In this document: positions 16,282 through 24,237 of the stretch, piece after piece
How the letters are laid out: each line of letters opens with the position of its first letter
Numbering within the stretch: position 1 is the stretch's first letter
From: Hyphomonas sp. BRH_c22
GTDB lineage: Bacteria > Pseudomonadota > Alphaproteobacteria > Caulobacterales > Hyphomonadaceae
Direction of reading: 5' to 3'
Assembly: GCF_000961795.1 (NCBI RefSeq)
Contig: NZ_LADU01000031.1
Span: forward strand, 1 to 43,655
Length of the DNA stretch: 43,655 bases
The notes under the pieces: model-generated
The model's input: only the letters and a program-made list of their open reading frames with translations
Told to the model about the DNA's origin: nothing
Databases searched by the model: none
Position numbers and translations under genes: made by a program

Positions 16282-17577
16282 TCAGCCGCCAGCCCCCGCA
16301 AACAGCTGGTAGGGCAGTGCCCCGACAACCGCGCCGGACAGGCAGGTCGCCAGCGTTCCAGCCAGCAGCGTGCGCCAGGCCAGCGACAGGAAATCATCCC
16401 GCCGTGCCGGTTCGATGATTGAAAGCCCGCCAATCAGGATGCCCATGGAGCCGAAATTGGCAAAGCCGCAGATCGCATGGGCGGTGATCATGCGCGTGCG
16501 CGGGTCCATCGCGTCCACTGGAATTTCGGCCAACTGGATGAACGCCACAAACTCGGTGAGCACTGTCTTCACGCCCATCAGCGAGCCTGACTGGGACGCT
16601 TCGGCCCAAGGCACGCCAATCATGTACATGAGAGGCGCGAAGACCCAGCCGAGTATGCGCTCGATCGAGAGCGGCGCGCCGGCCACGTTGGGCAGCATGC
16701 CGAACCCGGCATTCACGATCCAGAGCAGTGCCAGCGCCGCGATCAGCATCGTGGCTATATTGAACACGATCTTCAGGCCGTCCGTCGCCCCGGTGGAAAA
16801 CGCATCCATGGTCGAGGCATACTTGAAATCCGGCTCCTGCATCCGCTCGCTCGACGGTGTGGTTTCCGGGATCATGGTCAGCGCCACGGCCACCGCTGCG
16901 GGTGCGGCAATCAGGGATGCGGCCAGCAATTGCGGCAGCGGATTGGCCATCTTCCCGTCCAGGAACGCGCCATAGACGACGAGCACCGAGCCCGCGATCG
17001 TGGCAAAGCCCGCCGTCATCATGATCAGCAGTTCAGACCGCGTCATGCCCTTGATGTAAGGCCGGATCAGGACGGGCGCTTCGGTCATGCCCATGAACAC
17101 GTTGGCCGAGACCGCAAGCGATGTGGCCCCGCCGAGGCCCATCGTGCGCTGGAAGATGTAGGCAAAGCCATTCGTCACCCAGCGCAGGATCTTCCAGTGC
17201 CACAGAATTGCCGACAGGGCCGCAACGACGATGATAATGGGCAATATCTGGAAAAAAAACAGCGGGGGCGCATCCGTGCCGATCATGTTCGTTGCGGCGA
17301 CATTGTCGCCGACATAGCCGAACACGAAGCCCGTGCCGGCGCGCGTTGCATCCTGCAGGCCGTCGACAACGACATTTGCCTGCAACAGCACGTTTCGCAC
17401 CGGCGTGATCCAGAACAGTATCAGCGCAAACACGAACTGCATCGCCGTTGCACCAAGCACGATCTTCCAGGGGAACAGGCCACGCTTTTCGGAGACGATC
17501 CAGCAGATCCCGTAGATCAGGGCAATCCCAATCAGCGCCCGGGCATTGTCCCAGCCCCATTCATAACCTGCCAGCAT
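16282..17577 (-). CDS. Concentrative nucleoside transporter, NupC/CNT family
   Basis: A 431-residue inner-membrane permease that imports nucleosides with H+ or Na+. The transport core is NVFMGMTEAPVLIRPYIKGMT near residues 160-180, then GFATIAGSVLVVYGAFL and the C-terminal HAICGFANFGSMGILIGGL, all characteristic of CNT proteins. About ten hydrophobic membrane segments are visible, starting with ALIGIALIYGICWIV. GGGAG lies 9 bases before the ATG. It leads a minus-strand run with a TonB-dependent receptor and a GST. No nucleoside catabolic gene is close by. Confidence 0.93.
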   Translation of the reverse strand: MLAGYEWGWDNARALIGIALIYGICWIVSEKRGLFPWKIVLGATAMQFVFALILFWITPVRNVLLQANVVVDGLQDATRAGTGFVFGYVGDNVAATNMIGTDAPPLFFFQILPIIIVVAALSAILWHWKILRWVTNGFAYIFQRTMGLGGATSLAVSANVFMGMTEAPVLIRPYIKGMTRSELLIMMTAGFATIAGSVLVVYGAFLDGKMANPLPQLLAASLIAAPAAVAVALTMIPETTPSSERMQEPDFKYASTMDAFSTGATDGLKIVFNIATMLIAALALLWIVNAGFGMLPNVAGAPLSIERILGWVFAPLMYMIGVPWAEASQSGSLMGVKTVLTEFVAFIQLAEIPVDAMDPRTRMITAHAICGFANFGSMGILIGGLSIIEPARRDDFLSLAWRTLLAGTLATCLSGAVVGALPYQLFAGAGG

Positions 17578-17827
17578 TCAAAATCGCTCCCGAGCCCGTT
17601 TTGATAGCTTTATGGCTTAGCCGTGACGGCCCGGCTTGGAAAGCGCACAAGTGTAACGGGGAGAGGCGCACCCATTGACCGCTCCAGGCAGGGGCTGCCA
17701 TCCGCCGCATTTCGCTGCGTGTTGACTGGGCCGCAAGCCAAGCCTAGGTTTTTGCTATAATAATCAAGCTTTTGATCCGTTCCTCGACCCGTCGGGCGGC
17801 TCACGCTTCCGGAGACACACCCCACTG
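17578..17827. other. Intergenic region between NupC and the S10 peptidase
   Basis: Divergent promoter space of 250 bases. The only clear element is TATAAT at 17756-17761, reading towards the peptidase, without a fitting -35; a TTGACT at 17722-17727 is 28 bases away, too far. No coding signal or repeat was seen. Confidence 0.4.
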
Positions 17828-19372
17828 ATGAAAATGCGCGCCCTCGTCCTGGCCATGGCCATGGCTGTTGCCATGCCTGCCTTTGCCCAAACCGATTCAA
17901 AATCAACAGACGCCCCCGAGGAGGAGGCGCCCAAGCTCGTGCCCGATCCCGTGCTGTTTGAGAGCTCGCACAAGGGCGTGTTCGGGTCCGAGCGTCTCTC
18001 CTACAGGGTCGAAGCCGGAGAAACACATATCAACAATGCAGAAGGCGAGCCGGCCGCTAGCCTGTTTACGATCTCCTACATCAAGGAAAATGCCGGTGCC
18101 CAGCGCCCTGTGACATTCGTGTTCAATGGCGGCCCGGGCTCGGCATCTGTCTGGCTCCATCTCGGCCTGCTCGGGCCGAAGCGCGCCGAGGTGGCGAGCG
18201 ATGCGGATGCAGACGATGGCGCCGCGCCCTACACGATGGTTGATAATCCGCTCAGCATCCTGGACCTGACCGACCTCGTCTTTATCGACCCGGTAGGCAC
18301 CGGCTACAGCCGGGCTATCGGCAGCGGCGAAAACAAGGACTATTGGAATGAAGAAGGGGATGGCGGCTCGATTTCCGAGCTCATCCGCATATGGATCAGC
18401 AAGCACAAGCGCTGGAACGCTCCCAAATACCTGATCGGTGAAAGTTTCGGCACCACGCGGGCTGCCTATATCGCCAACCAGCTTACCACAGGTGATGTCG
18501 ATATCGCGCTCAACGGCCTCGTCCTGATTTCCCAGGCGCTGGACTATGAAGGCTCAACCTCCGTCCACGACAATGTGTATTCATACATAACCTACCTGCC
18601 CAGCATGGCCGCCGCCGCGCAGTATCACGGACGGGCAGGCGCGGGCATTCCGCAGGACCAGTTCCTGAACGAGGCCCGTGCTTTTGCCCGCGACGAGTAT
18701 GGCCCAGCCCTGTGGAAAGGCGATCGGCTGAGCGCGCAGGAGCGGACCCGTATTCGTGACAGGCTGGCCTATTTCACCGGACTGGCGCCTGACTATATCG
18801 AAACGTCAAACCTGAGGATCCTGATGCCCCGGTTCCAGAAGGAGCTTCTGCGTGACAAGGGCGTCGCGATTGGCCGGCTGGATGGACGGTACATGGGAGA
18901 CGAAGCCGACGACATTGCCGAGACACCCGACGATGATGTGTCGAGCTATGCCATCAGCTCGGCCTATTCCGCGCTGCTGAACCAGTACCTGTCGAACGAT
19001 CTCAATGTCGAGATGGACCGCGCCTACATGATCTCGAGTGAGGACGCTGGCGAGCAGTGGGATTTCCGAGACGTGCCGGAGGGTGAGTATTGGGAACCGC
19101 ACTATCTGAATGTCGGCCGGCAACTGACGACTGCAATGCGCCGCAACACGTCGCTGAAGGTGATGGTCGCAAACGGATACTACGACATGATCACGCCGTT
19201 CTTCGACGCCGAGATCACTTTTGCCCGCTATGGCATACCCCAGGAGCGGGTTGCCATGACCTACTATCAGGGTGGGCACATGATGTATCTGAACGAGGGC
19301 GCGCTGGAGGCGCTCAGCGTCGACATCAGGTCGTTCTACGCAGACCGGCTCGAGGACAGGCGGCCGGACTAG
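17828..19372 (+). CDS. Secreted serine carboxypeptidase, peptidase family S10
   Basis: A 514-residue exported alpha/beta-hydrolase peptidase. The signal peptide MKMRALVLAMAMAVAMPAFA ends at residue 20. The substrate loop VFNGGPGSASVW (98-109), catalytic Ser206 in IGESFGTTR, Asp453 in NGYYDMITPFF and His484 in QGGHMMYLNEG form the full S10 triad. Bacterial S10 proteins of this size are usual in marine proteobacteria and trim C-terminal residues from peptides outside the cytoplasm. The gene stands alone; a perfect hairpin lies 19 bases past its stop. Function is predicted from the intact triad; the specificity is unknown. Confidence 0.92.
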   Translation: MKMRALVLAMAMAVAMPAFAQTDSKSTDAPEEEAPKLVPDPVLFESSHKGVFGSERLSYRVEAGETHINNAEGEPAASLFTISYIKENAGAQRPVTFVFNGGPGSASVWLHLGLLGPKRAEVASDADADDGAAPYTMVDNPLSILDLTDLVFIDPVGTGYSRAIGSGENKDYWNEEGDGGSISELIRIWISKHKRWNAPKYLIGESFGTTRAAYIANQLTTGDVDIALNGLVLISQALDYEGSTSVHDNVYSYITYLPSMAAAAQYHGRAGAGIPQDQFLNEARAFARDEYGPALWKGDRLSAQERTRIRDRLAYFTGLAPDYIETSNLRILMPRFQKELLRDKGVAIGRLDGRYMGDEADDIAETPDDDVSSYAISSAYSALLNQYLSNDLNVEMDRAYMISSEDAGEQWDFRDVPEGEYWEPHYLNVGRQLTTAMRRNTSLKVMVANGYYDMITPFFDAEITFARYGIPQERVAMTYYQGGHMMYLNEGALEALSVDIRSFYADRLEDRRPD

Positions 19373-19390
19373 GAAGGGTGCCGGAATCGA

Positions 19391-19416
19391 TATCCCCGGG
19401 CCACAACCCGGGGATA
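19391..19416. terminator. Perfect hairpin between convergent genes
   Basis: TATCCCCGGG and CCCGGGGATA form a perfect 10-base-pair stem with a CCACAA loop, lying between the S10 peptidase stop and the VOC gene stop. Neither strand has a T run after it, so it may be a bidirectional terminator of the Rho-assisted kind or a 3'-end stabiliser. Confidence 0.55.
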
Positions 19417-19432
19417 CACGGTTAAGCGGGCT

Positions 19433-19801
19433 TTAGCCCAGCTTGCAGACGCAGATCTTGTTGCCGTCCGGGTCGCGGAAATAGGCGCCATAGAAGGTCG
19501 GCATCCTGTTGCCCGGAGCGCCTTCGTCAACGGCGCCGAGTTCGATGGCCTTGTTGTAGACCTTGTCGACGATCGCATTGTCCGCGCAGGCCAGGGCCGG
19601 CATCACGCCGTTCCCGCACGTGGCTGATTCCTTGTCGTAGGGGTCGCCGATGGCGATCATCGGCTGGCCGGGGCCAACGCCGTAGAATTGCAGGCGGTCA
19701 TTCGCGAAGAACCTCTTGGCACCCATTTCGCCCAATACGGCGTCATAGAAAGCCAGCGCCTTCTCCTTGTTGTTCGTTCCGAGGGTCACATAAGCCAGCA
19801 T
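19433..19801 (-). CDS. VOC (glyoxalase/dioxygenase fold) protein
   Basis: A 122-residue single vicinal-oxygen-chelate domain protein. It begins MLAYVTLGTNNKEKALAFYD, the usual first beta-alpha unit, and ends with FRDPDGNKICVCKL, the usual final motif with a potential metal ligand region. The start at 19801 is supported by GGGAGGAACC 8 bases upstream; a longer frame upstream is open but unmatched and crosses the divergent promoter. Members include glyoxalases, bleomycin-resistance proteins and lyases; nothing here selects one. It is divergent from the HSD17B4-like SDR gene. Confidence 0.85.
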   Translation of the reverse strand: MLAYVTLGTNNKEKALAFYDAVLGEMGAKRFFANDRLQFYGVGPGQPMIAIGDPYDKESATCGNGVMPALACADNAIVDKVYNKAIELGAVDEGAPGNRMPTFYGAYFRDPDGNKICVCKLG

Positions 19802-19886
19802 GTTGGTTCCTCCCTTTTCATGCGTTTCATTTTGATACTCTGGCCCGCCGAAAACGGCTCGGCAAGATATGACGCAGGGGCGCGGC

Positions 19887-19915
19887 TTGACGTTTACGTG
19901 AACGTCTGGTGTGAA
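19887..19915 (+). promoter_or_regulatory. Operator-like palindrome over a -35 element, upstream of the SDR
   Basis: GACGTTTACGTGAACGTC at 19889-19906 matches its own reverse complement at 16 of 18 positions. It overlaps a TTGACG (19887-19892) facing the SDR at 19956; the hexamer at the right distance (TGTGAA) is a poor -10. The layout is what a TetR-type repressor site on a promoter would look like. No regulator is encoded beside it. Confidence 0.5.
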
Positions 19916-19955
19916 GCCGGGCAAACCGATTTCTAATAAATGCAGGAGTTCTCCC

Positions 19956-20876
19956 ATGTCCGATATCCGCTTTGACGGCCGCGTTGCCATCGTTACGGGT
20001 GCAGGTGGCGGCCTTGGCCGGTGTCACGCACTCGAACTCGCCCGTCGCGGCGCAAAGGTCGTTATCAACGATCTGGGTGCCAGCATGGATGGCTCGGGCG
20101 GCAACTCGGCCGCTGCCGAGGCCGTCGTCAAGGAAATCGAGGCGCTGGGCGGCGAAGCCATGGCAAACGGTTCGTCCGTCGCGGATGAAGCTGGCGTCAA
20201 AAAGATGATCGACGACACGATGGCCCGGTTCGGCCGCATCGACATCCTGATCGCCAATGCCGGCATCCTGCGTGACAAGTCCTTCTCCAAGATGACCCAG
20301 GCTGACATCGACCTCGTGATCGACGTCCACCTGCGCGGCTCGTTCATGCCGATCCACGCTGCCTGGGACATCATGAAAGAGCAGAATTACGGCCGTATCG
20401 TCGTGACCACCTCTTCAACCGGCCTCTACGGCAATTTCGGCCAGGCCAATTACGGCGCCGCCAAACTCGGTCTCGTCGGCATGATGAATACGCTCAAGAT
20501 CGAAGGCGCCAAGAACAATATCAAGATCAACTCGGTGTGCCCGGTCGCTGCGACCCGGATGACGGAAGGCCTGATGCCGGAAGCCGTTCTGGCCCAGCTC
20601 AAGCCTGAATACGTCACACCGGGCGTCATGAACCTCGTCAAGGACGACGCGCCTACCGGCATGATTCTCTCGGCTGGCGCAGGTGCTTTCTCGATGGCCC
20701 GAATCGTCGAAACCGAAGGCGCGTTCGTCGGCCAGGGCGATGACCTTACGGCCGAAGCAGTCGCCGCCAAATGGGACCAGATCACCGACACGTCAAAAAC
20801 CCTTCCCGCGTTCAAGGGTGGTGGCGAGCATGGCCAGCACATGTTCGCGCTCGTTGCGGGCGGTGTTAAAGCCTAG
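19956..20876 (+). CDS. SDR of the multifunctional beta-oxidation (HSD17B4-like) type
   Basis: A 306-residue short-chain dehydrogenase similar to the (3R)-hydroxyacyl-CoA dehydrogenase domain of peroxisomal multifunctional enzyme 2. It has VTGAGGGLGRCHAL (13-26), VINDLGASMDGSG with the Asp39 of NAD users, ANAGILRDKSF (100-110), Ser153 and Tyr166-GAA-Lys170. The C-terminal part beyond residue 220 (AFSMARIVETEGAFVGQGDDLTAE) is the extension that separates this group from FabG. GCAGGAG lies 8 bases before the ATG. Probable role: oxidation of 3-hydroxyacyl-CoA or a steroid-like alcohol. Confidence 0.9.
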   Translation: MSDIRFDGRVAIVTGAGGGLGRCHALELARRGAKVVINDLGASMDGSGGNSAAAEAVVKEIEALGGEAMANGSSVADEAGVKKMIDDTMARFGRIDILIANAGILRDKSFSKMTQADIDLVIDVHLRGSFMPIHAAWDIMKEQNYGRIVVTTSSTGLYGNFGQANYGAAKLGLVGMMNTLKIEGAKNNIKINSVCPVAATRMTEGLMPEAVLAQLKPEYVTPGVMNLVKDDAPTGMILSAGAGAFSMARIVETEGAFVGQGDDLTAEAVAAKWDQITDTSKTLPAFKGGGEHGQHMFALVAGGVKA

Positions 20877-20939
20877 GTGGTTGCTTCAGGCGAGTTTTTG
20901 CCGCAGGACTCTCCGCATACACTATATCGAGGAGAATCC

Positions 20940-21296
20940 ATGCGGTTCACTGCAACCAGACTTCTATTACCGATTGTCATGTTCGTGGCGGCTTGCAGTG
21001 CGCCGCCACCGGCTGAGGCACCCGCTGAGATTGTCCCGCCACAAGCGATCAGCGCCGTCGGCGAGATGTGTGGCGGCATCGCAGGCCTGCAATGCGAAGA
21101 AGGCCTCTTCTGCAAGCTTGAAGATGGTGCCTGCGTGAACACTGCGGACGTGGCCGGTACATGCACGGAAATCAAACCGGTCTGCACACGCGAATATGCG
21201 CCAGTCTGCGGCTGCAACGCCAAGACGTATCCGAATAAATGCGAAGCCCACGCGGACGGCACGAGCGTCGCAACCCAGGGCGCCTGCACGGGCTGA
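20940..21296 (+). CDS. Kazal-type protease-inhibitor-like lipoprotein
   Basis: A 118-residue predicted lipoprotein. The signal MRFTATRLLLPIVMFVAAC ends with a lipobox, Cys19 as the lipid site, followed by a Pro/Ala-rich linker. A first cysteine cluster reads GEMCGGIAGLQCEEGLFC and a second, VCTREYAPVCGCNAKTYPNKCEAH, is a Kazal-like domain with the typical CGxxxxTYxNxC core. Kazal domains inhibit serine proteases; bacterial versions are common but rarely tested. The ATG at 20940 follows AGGAGAATCC; the frame is open further upstream but would remove the signal peptide. It ends at a strong terminator. Confidence 0.87.
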   Translation: MRFTATRLLLPIVMFVAACSAPPPAEAPAEIVPPQAISAVGEMCGGIAGLQCEEGLFCKLEDGACVNTADVAGTCTEIKPVCTREYAPVCGCNAKTYPNKCEAHADGTSVATQGACTG

Positions 21297-21299
21297 CGA

Positions 21300-21328
21300 A
21301 AACGGCCTCCCGGAAAGGGAGGCCGTTT
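21300..21328. terminator. Bidirectional terminator
   Basis: A perfect 12-base-pair stem (AAACGGCCTCCC with GGGAGGCCGTTT, loop GGAAA) lies between the convergent Kazal lipoprotein and HD-domain genes. On the minus strand it is followed by TTTT; on the plus strand by TTT within the stem end. Confidence 0.8.
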
Positions 21329-21333
21329 CGGCC

Positions 21334-21930
21334 CTACTCCTGCATCGCCTTGAGATACATGGAATTTACCGGTTTCGCGAACACCCGTTCCACCATGGGT
21401 TCGAAGAATTCCAGCGGCTCGCTTTCATAGTCGGGATCGAACGCGGCCTGATCATACAGGTGGCAGAACTGCGCGCAGTATTCATAGTGCGGGCTGTCCT
21501 TGAACTTCTCACGCATATTCTTGTCGAGCCCGATATATTCGAAGAAGTAATAGCCCTGGAAGGCGCCATGATTGGCCACCATGAACAGGTTGGCCTCCGA
21601 CACGAAGGGCTTCAGGATCGCGGCAGCCACATCGGGATGATTGAAGCTGCCAAGCGTATCGCCGATATCGTGCAGCAACGCGCAGACGACGTATTCCTCG
21701 TCGCGCCCGTCGCGGTGCGCGCGCGTGGCGGTCTGGAGGGAATGGGTCAGGCGATCGACCGGGAAACCGCCATAGTCGCCGTCAAGCAGCCGAAGATGGT
21801 CGAGAACACGCTTGGCGAGCCCCTTGTTGAAGCCCTTTGAGTGCGAGACAATGATATCCCAGTCTTCCTTGGTGCCTTCAAGCATTTCGCGGAATTGCGC
21901 GCGATCGCCGACTTCCTGTCCGTCTGCCAT
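21334..21930 (-). CDS. HD-domain metal-dependent protein
   Basis: A 198-residue cytoplasmic protein with an HD metal-binding domain. His63 (LTHSLQTATRA), the His87-Asp88 pair in LLHDIGDTLG, His121 (VANHGAFQGYYF) and Asp160 are arranged as in HD domains. Small HD proteins of this shape include phosphohydrolases and the diiron oxygenases of the PhnZ/MIOX type; FQGYYFFEYIGLDKN is reminiscent of the latter group, but the assignment is tentative. It sits alone, convergent with the Kazal lipoprotein gene. Confidence 0.8.
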   Translation of the reverse strand: MADGQEVGDRAQFREMLEGTKEDWDIIVSHSKGFNKGLAKRVLDHLRLLDGDYGGFPVDRLTHSLQTATRAHRDGRDEEYVVCALLHDIGDTLGSFNHPDVAAAILKPFVSEANLFMVANHGAFQGYYFFEYIGLDKNMREKFKDSPHYEYCAQFCHLYDQAAFDPDYESEPLEFFEPMVERVFAKPVNSMYLKAMQE

Positions 21931-22107
21931 GTCTGTTTTCCTCCTGACGTCTTTTGCCGAGGACTATACGCGAACCGCGCCAACTTGAAAGCGGGCCTTG
22001 CCCGATCCGTTTGGTCGCCAGCCTGTTCTGTGGCATTCTGGAGAAACAAAGGCGAGGAAAGCGTGATAAGCGCTGTGCATGGATACTTAGCGGACCGAAA
22101 AGGTCAT

Positions 22108-23052
22108 ATGGCGAGACAGGTTCGTCGTCTCGTCTTCATGCTGCTTGCCCTGCTCTATTGTATTCCCGCGTATGCCGCTGAACGTCTCGTTGTTCCCTTT
22201 GACGTCAATTCGTACGGTCAGATGGTGGTCCAGCTCCGCATCAATGGTACGACTCAGGCCACGGGTGTCGTCGATACGGCGGCGACGCACGCCATGATCG
22301 ATCTTGCGACCGCGAATGCAGCCGGTGTTCCGATGCCCGGTGACGCCAAGATCAATGTGCTCGGACTGGAGGGCGCCGAAATCTTCCCCCTGGTACGCGT
22401 CGACAGCCTGGCAGCCGGCAATGTGCGCATGGGCCAGGTGAATGCAGCCCTGAACCGGCGGATCGAAGTTATGGGTGTCCACAATATCGTACCCGCAAAT
22501 GCACTCGCCGGGGACGTTATCGACTTTGATTTCGACGCCGGACGTATCCTGGTTTACGATGGCCGCCCCGATACCAGCACGACGCTGACGCCCAGCCGTT
22601 TGCCCATGCGGCAGGTGAACGGCCTGTGGTTTGCTGAAGTAAAACTCAATGGCAAAACGGGTCTCGCCCTGATTGATACCGGCTCCAGCATTTCCTACGT
22701 GAACAGCCGGTTCGCTGACGATGCGGGCGCCAAGCCCAATGAGGAAAAAACCCGGGAACTCCTCGGAATTACGGGAGAGGGCGTGGCAATTCGCGTGGCA
22801 ACAGCCCGCCGGTTCAGCCTTGGCCGCCACCGGGTTCTGGGACCAGACCTTCTCGTGGCAGATCCCGCCATCTTCGCCCATCTCGGTCTTGCCGACGAGC
22901 CCGTGATGGTTCTGGGGCTGGACTATCTTTCGATCTTCAGGGTGCAGCTTGATCGCCGCGAACAGCGTCTCGTACTGAGCTCGCAAGGCGCAAAACGCGG
23001 CATGAGTGGCATCCGGCTGAATTCCGGAGGTTCGCGGCTCCGGACGAACTAG
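22108..23052 (+). CDS. Exported protein with two retropepsin-like aspartic protease domains
   Basis: A 314-residue predicted secreted or periplasmic protein. MARQVRRLVFMLLALLYCIPAYAA is a signal peptide. The first lobe has VVDTAATHAMIDL with Asp56; the second has ALIDTGSSISYVN with Asp190, matching the D-T-G/A rule of retropepsin-like (Asp_protease_2) domains. Each lobe also has a matching later segment (IVPANALAGDVIDFDF and VMVLGLDYLSIFRVQL), so both are complete. Two Asp lobes on one chain would form an intramolecular pair, as in pepsin. The ATG at 22108 is preferred because it starts the signal peptide and follows AAAAGG; further upstream the frame is open but unmatched. Confidence 0.82.
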   Translation: MARQVRRLVFMLLALLYCIPAYAAERLVVPFDVNSYGQMVVQLRINGTTQATGVVDTAATHAMIDLATANAAGVPMPGDAKINVLGLEGAEIFPLVRVDSLAAGNVRMGQVNAALNRRIEVMGVHNIVPANALAGDVIDFDFDAGRILVYDGRPDTSTTLTPSRLPMRQVNGLWFAEVKLNGKTGLALIDTGSSISYVNSRFADDAGAKPNEEKTRELLGITGEGVAIRVATARRFSLGRHRVLGPDLLVADPAIFAHLGLADEPVMVLGLDYLSIFRVQLDRREQRLVLSSQGAKRGMSGIRLNSGGSRLRTN

Positions 23053-23124
23053 AGCCTGAAATCAGCGGTTCGTCTTGCCATGCTGCTGCGCAAGTGGGCG
23101 GACATCCCGAACACCAACCAGATG

Positions 23125-23158
23125 AAAAAGCCCCTCCTCCGGCTGGAGAAGGGGCTTT
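23125..23158 (-). terminator. Intrinsic terminator of the 355-residue protein gene
   Basis: Read on the minus strand, a 14-base-pair stem with one G-U pair and an AGCC loop ends in five Ts (complement of 23125-23129). On the plus strand the same hairpin has a C-A mismatch and no good T run, so it mainly serves the minus-strand gene that stops at 23170. Confidence 0.85.
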
Positions 23159-23169
23159 CCGCAGACACC

Positions 23170-24237
23170 TCAGTCCCACAAGGTTCCCAGCATGAGCCGG
23201 TCACGCCAGGTTTCACGCAGGCCCGTATAGGCCGGACCGCACCGCTGGCACACATGGTCGTGCAGGCGGCGGGCAAGCGCCCAAGTGGACTCGCCGATGC
23301 GGACACCGGCCAGTTCGAGCATGGCGATGAGGCGGCGCAGCGCTTCATCGGAGACGTCCGCGTTCTGGCGGCCTTTCGCCTCTGCAAGGCGCCACCCGGC
23401 GGGGTCCTGCCGCAGGGCGACAGCGACCAGCTCGCTGCCGTCACGGACAGTGAGGACGGCCATGCGTCCGGCGGCAAGGTCACCGGTAAAGTCCCGCAGG
23501 CAGTTGCGGAACTCCAGCGCCACGCTGATCAGTGCCTTGCGGTCACGCACCGGGACGAACACGTCCGGCAGCCGCGGTGCAGGCAGGATCTGCCCGAACT
23601 GCACCGGCTGAAGCGCCTCGGCAGCCATGTCGAACAGGGCCAGCGCATCACCGGCACGGTTCCATCGCTGTGCGATCGCCGCCGCCTCGCCTGTGCCATG
23701 AATGCGCAGGGCGAGCCGGAAGGCTTCGGCCAGATCCTCGACCGCAGCGGTGGAGGATGGCATCCGCCCGACGATCCCCGCCTGACGGAGCGCCGCAGGC
23801 AGCGTGCCGATCAGTTCGAGCCGGTCGGCGGCGATGACTTGCATGTGCCGCAGCACGCGGCCTGCATCATCTTCGGCGAACAGGCTGAGGAAACGGTCAT
23901 AGTCGCCCGTCTCCCACAGCACTTCGCCCAACCGCCCGAGCGCCTTCATCAGGCCGCCCGGCGCCTCGCCGCCTACCAGGAGGCGAGCGACGTCGCGGTC
24001 CCGGCCCCGCTCGACAGCGTGGACCACGTCCAGGCGGCGGCAGTCTGCCCGGCTGGCGAGCAGGATCGCCGCCGCATGACGGCGGGCCGTTGGCAGGGTC
24101 AGGAACCCGCTATGCGGGGCTGGCCACGCCTCGGCGATAATGCCGGCTTGCGGCCCGGCCAGGAAGCCGAGCAGCGGTGTCTGGACTGCGGCGCGCCCTT
24201 TCGGACGCACATGCATCAGGGTCATGGGCATGCCCAT
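23170..24237 (-). CDS. Unrecognised 355-residue protein
   Basis: I do not recognise this protein. It is soluble, with no signal peptide or membrane segment, rich in Ala, Leu and Arg, and mostly helical in appearance up to residue 230. The segment EFRNCLRDFTGDLAAGRMAV, then LTVRDGSELVAVAL and a WRLAEAKGRQNADVSDE stretch, recalls the C-terminal domain of PcfJ-like proteins (Cys, then a beta hairpin, then a G-x-x-N turn); this likeness is weak. It ends with a CQRCG pair of cysteines near the C terminus. AAAGGAGGTGGATC gives a near-perfect ribosome site, and its own terminator shows that it is a real single-gene unit. Confidence 0.75.
   Translation of the reverse strand: MGMPMTLMHVRPKGRAAVQTPLLGFLAGPQAGIIAEAWPAPHSGFLTLPTARRHAAAILLASRADCRRLDVVHAVERGRDRDVARLLVGGEAPGGLMKALGRLGEVLWETGDYDRFLSLFAEDDAGRVLRHMQVIAADRLELIGTLPAALRQAGIVGRMPSSTAAVEDLAEAFRLALRIHGTGEAAAIAQRWNRAGDALALFDMAAEALQPVQFGQILPAPRLPDVFVPVRDRKALISVALEFRNCLRDFTGDLAAGRMAVLTVRDGSELVAVALRQDPAGWRLAEAKGRQNADVSDEALRRLIAMLELAGVRIGESTWALARRLHDHVCQRCGPAYTGLRETWRDRLMLGTLWD

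Noticed and set aside
17722..17761. TTGACT with TATAAT as a promoter of the S10 peptidase
   Set aside because: The 28-base spacing is too long; TATAAT was kept only as a note.
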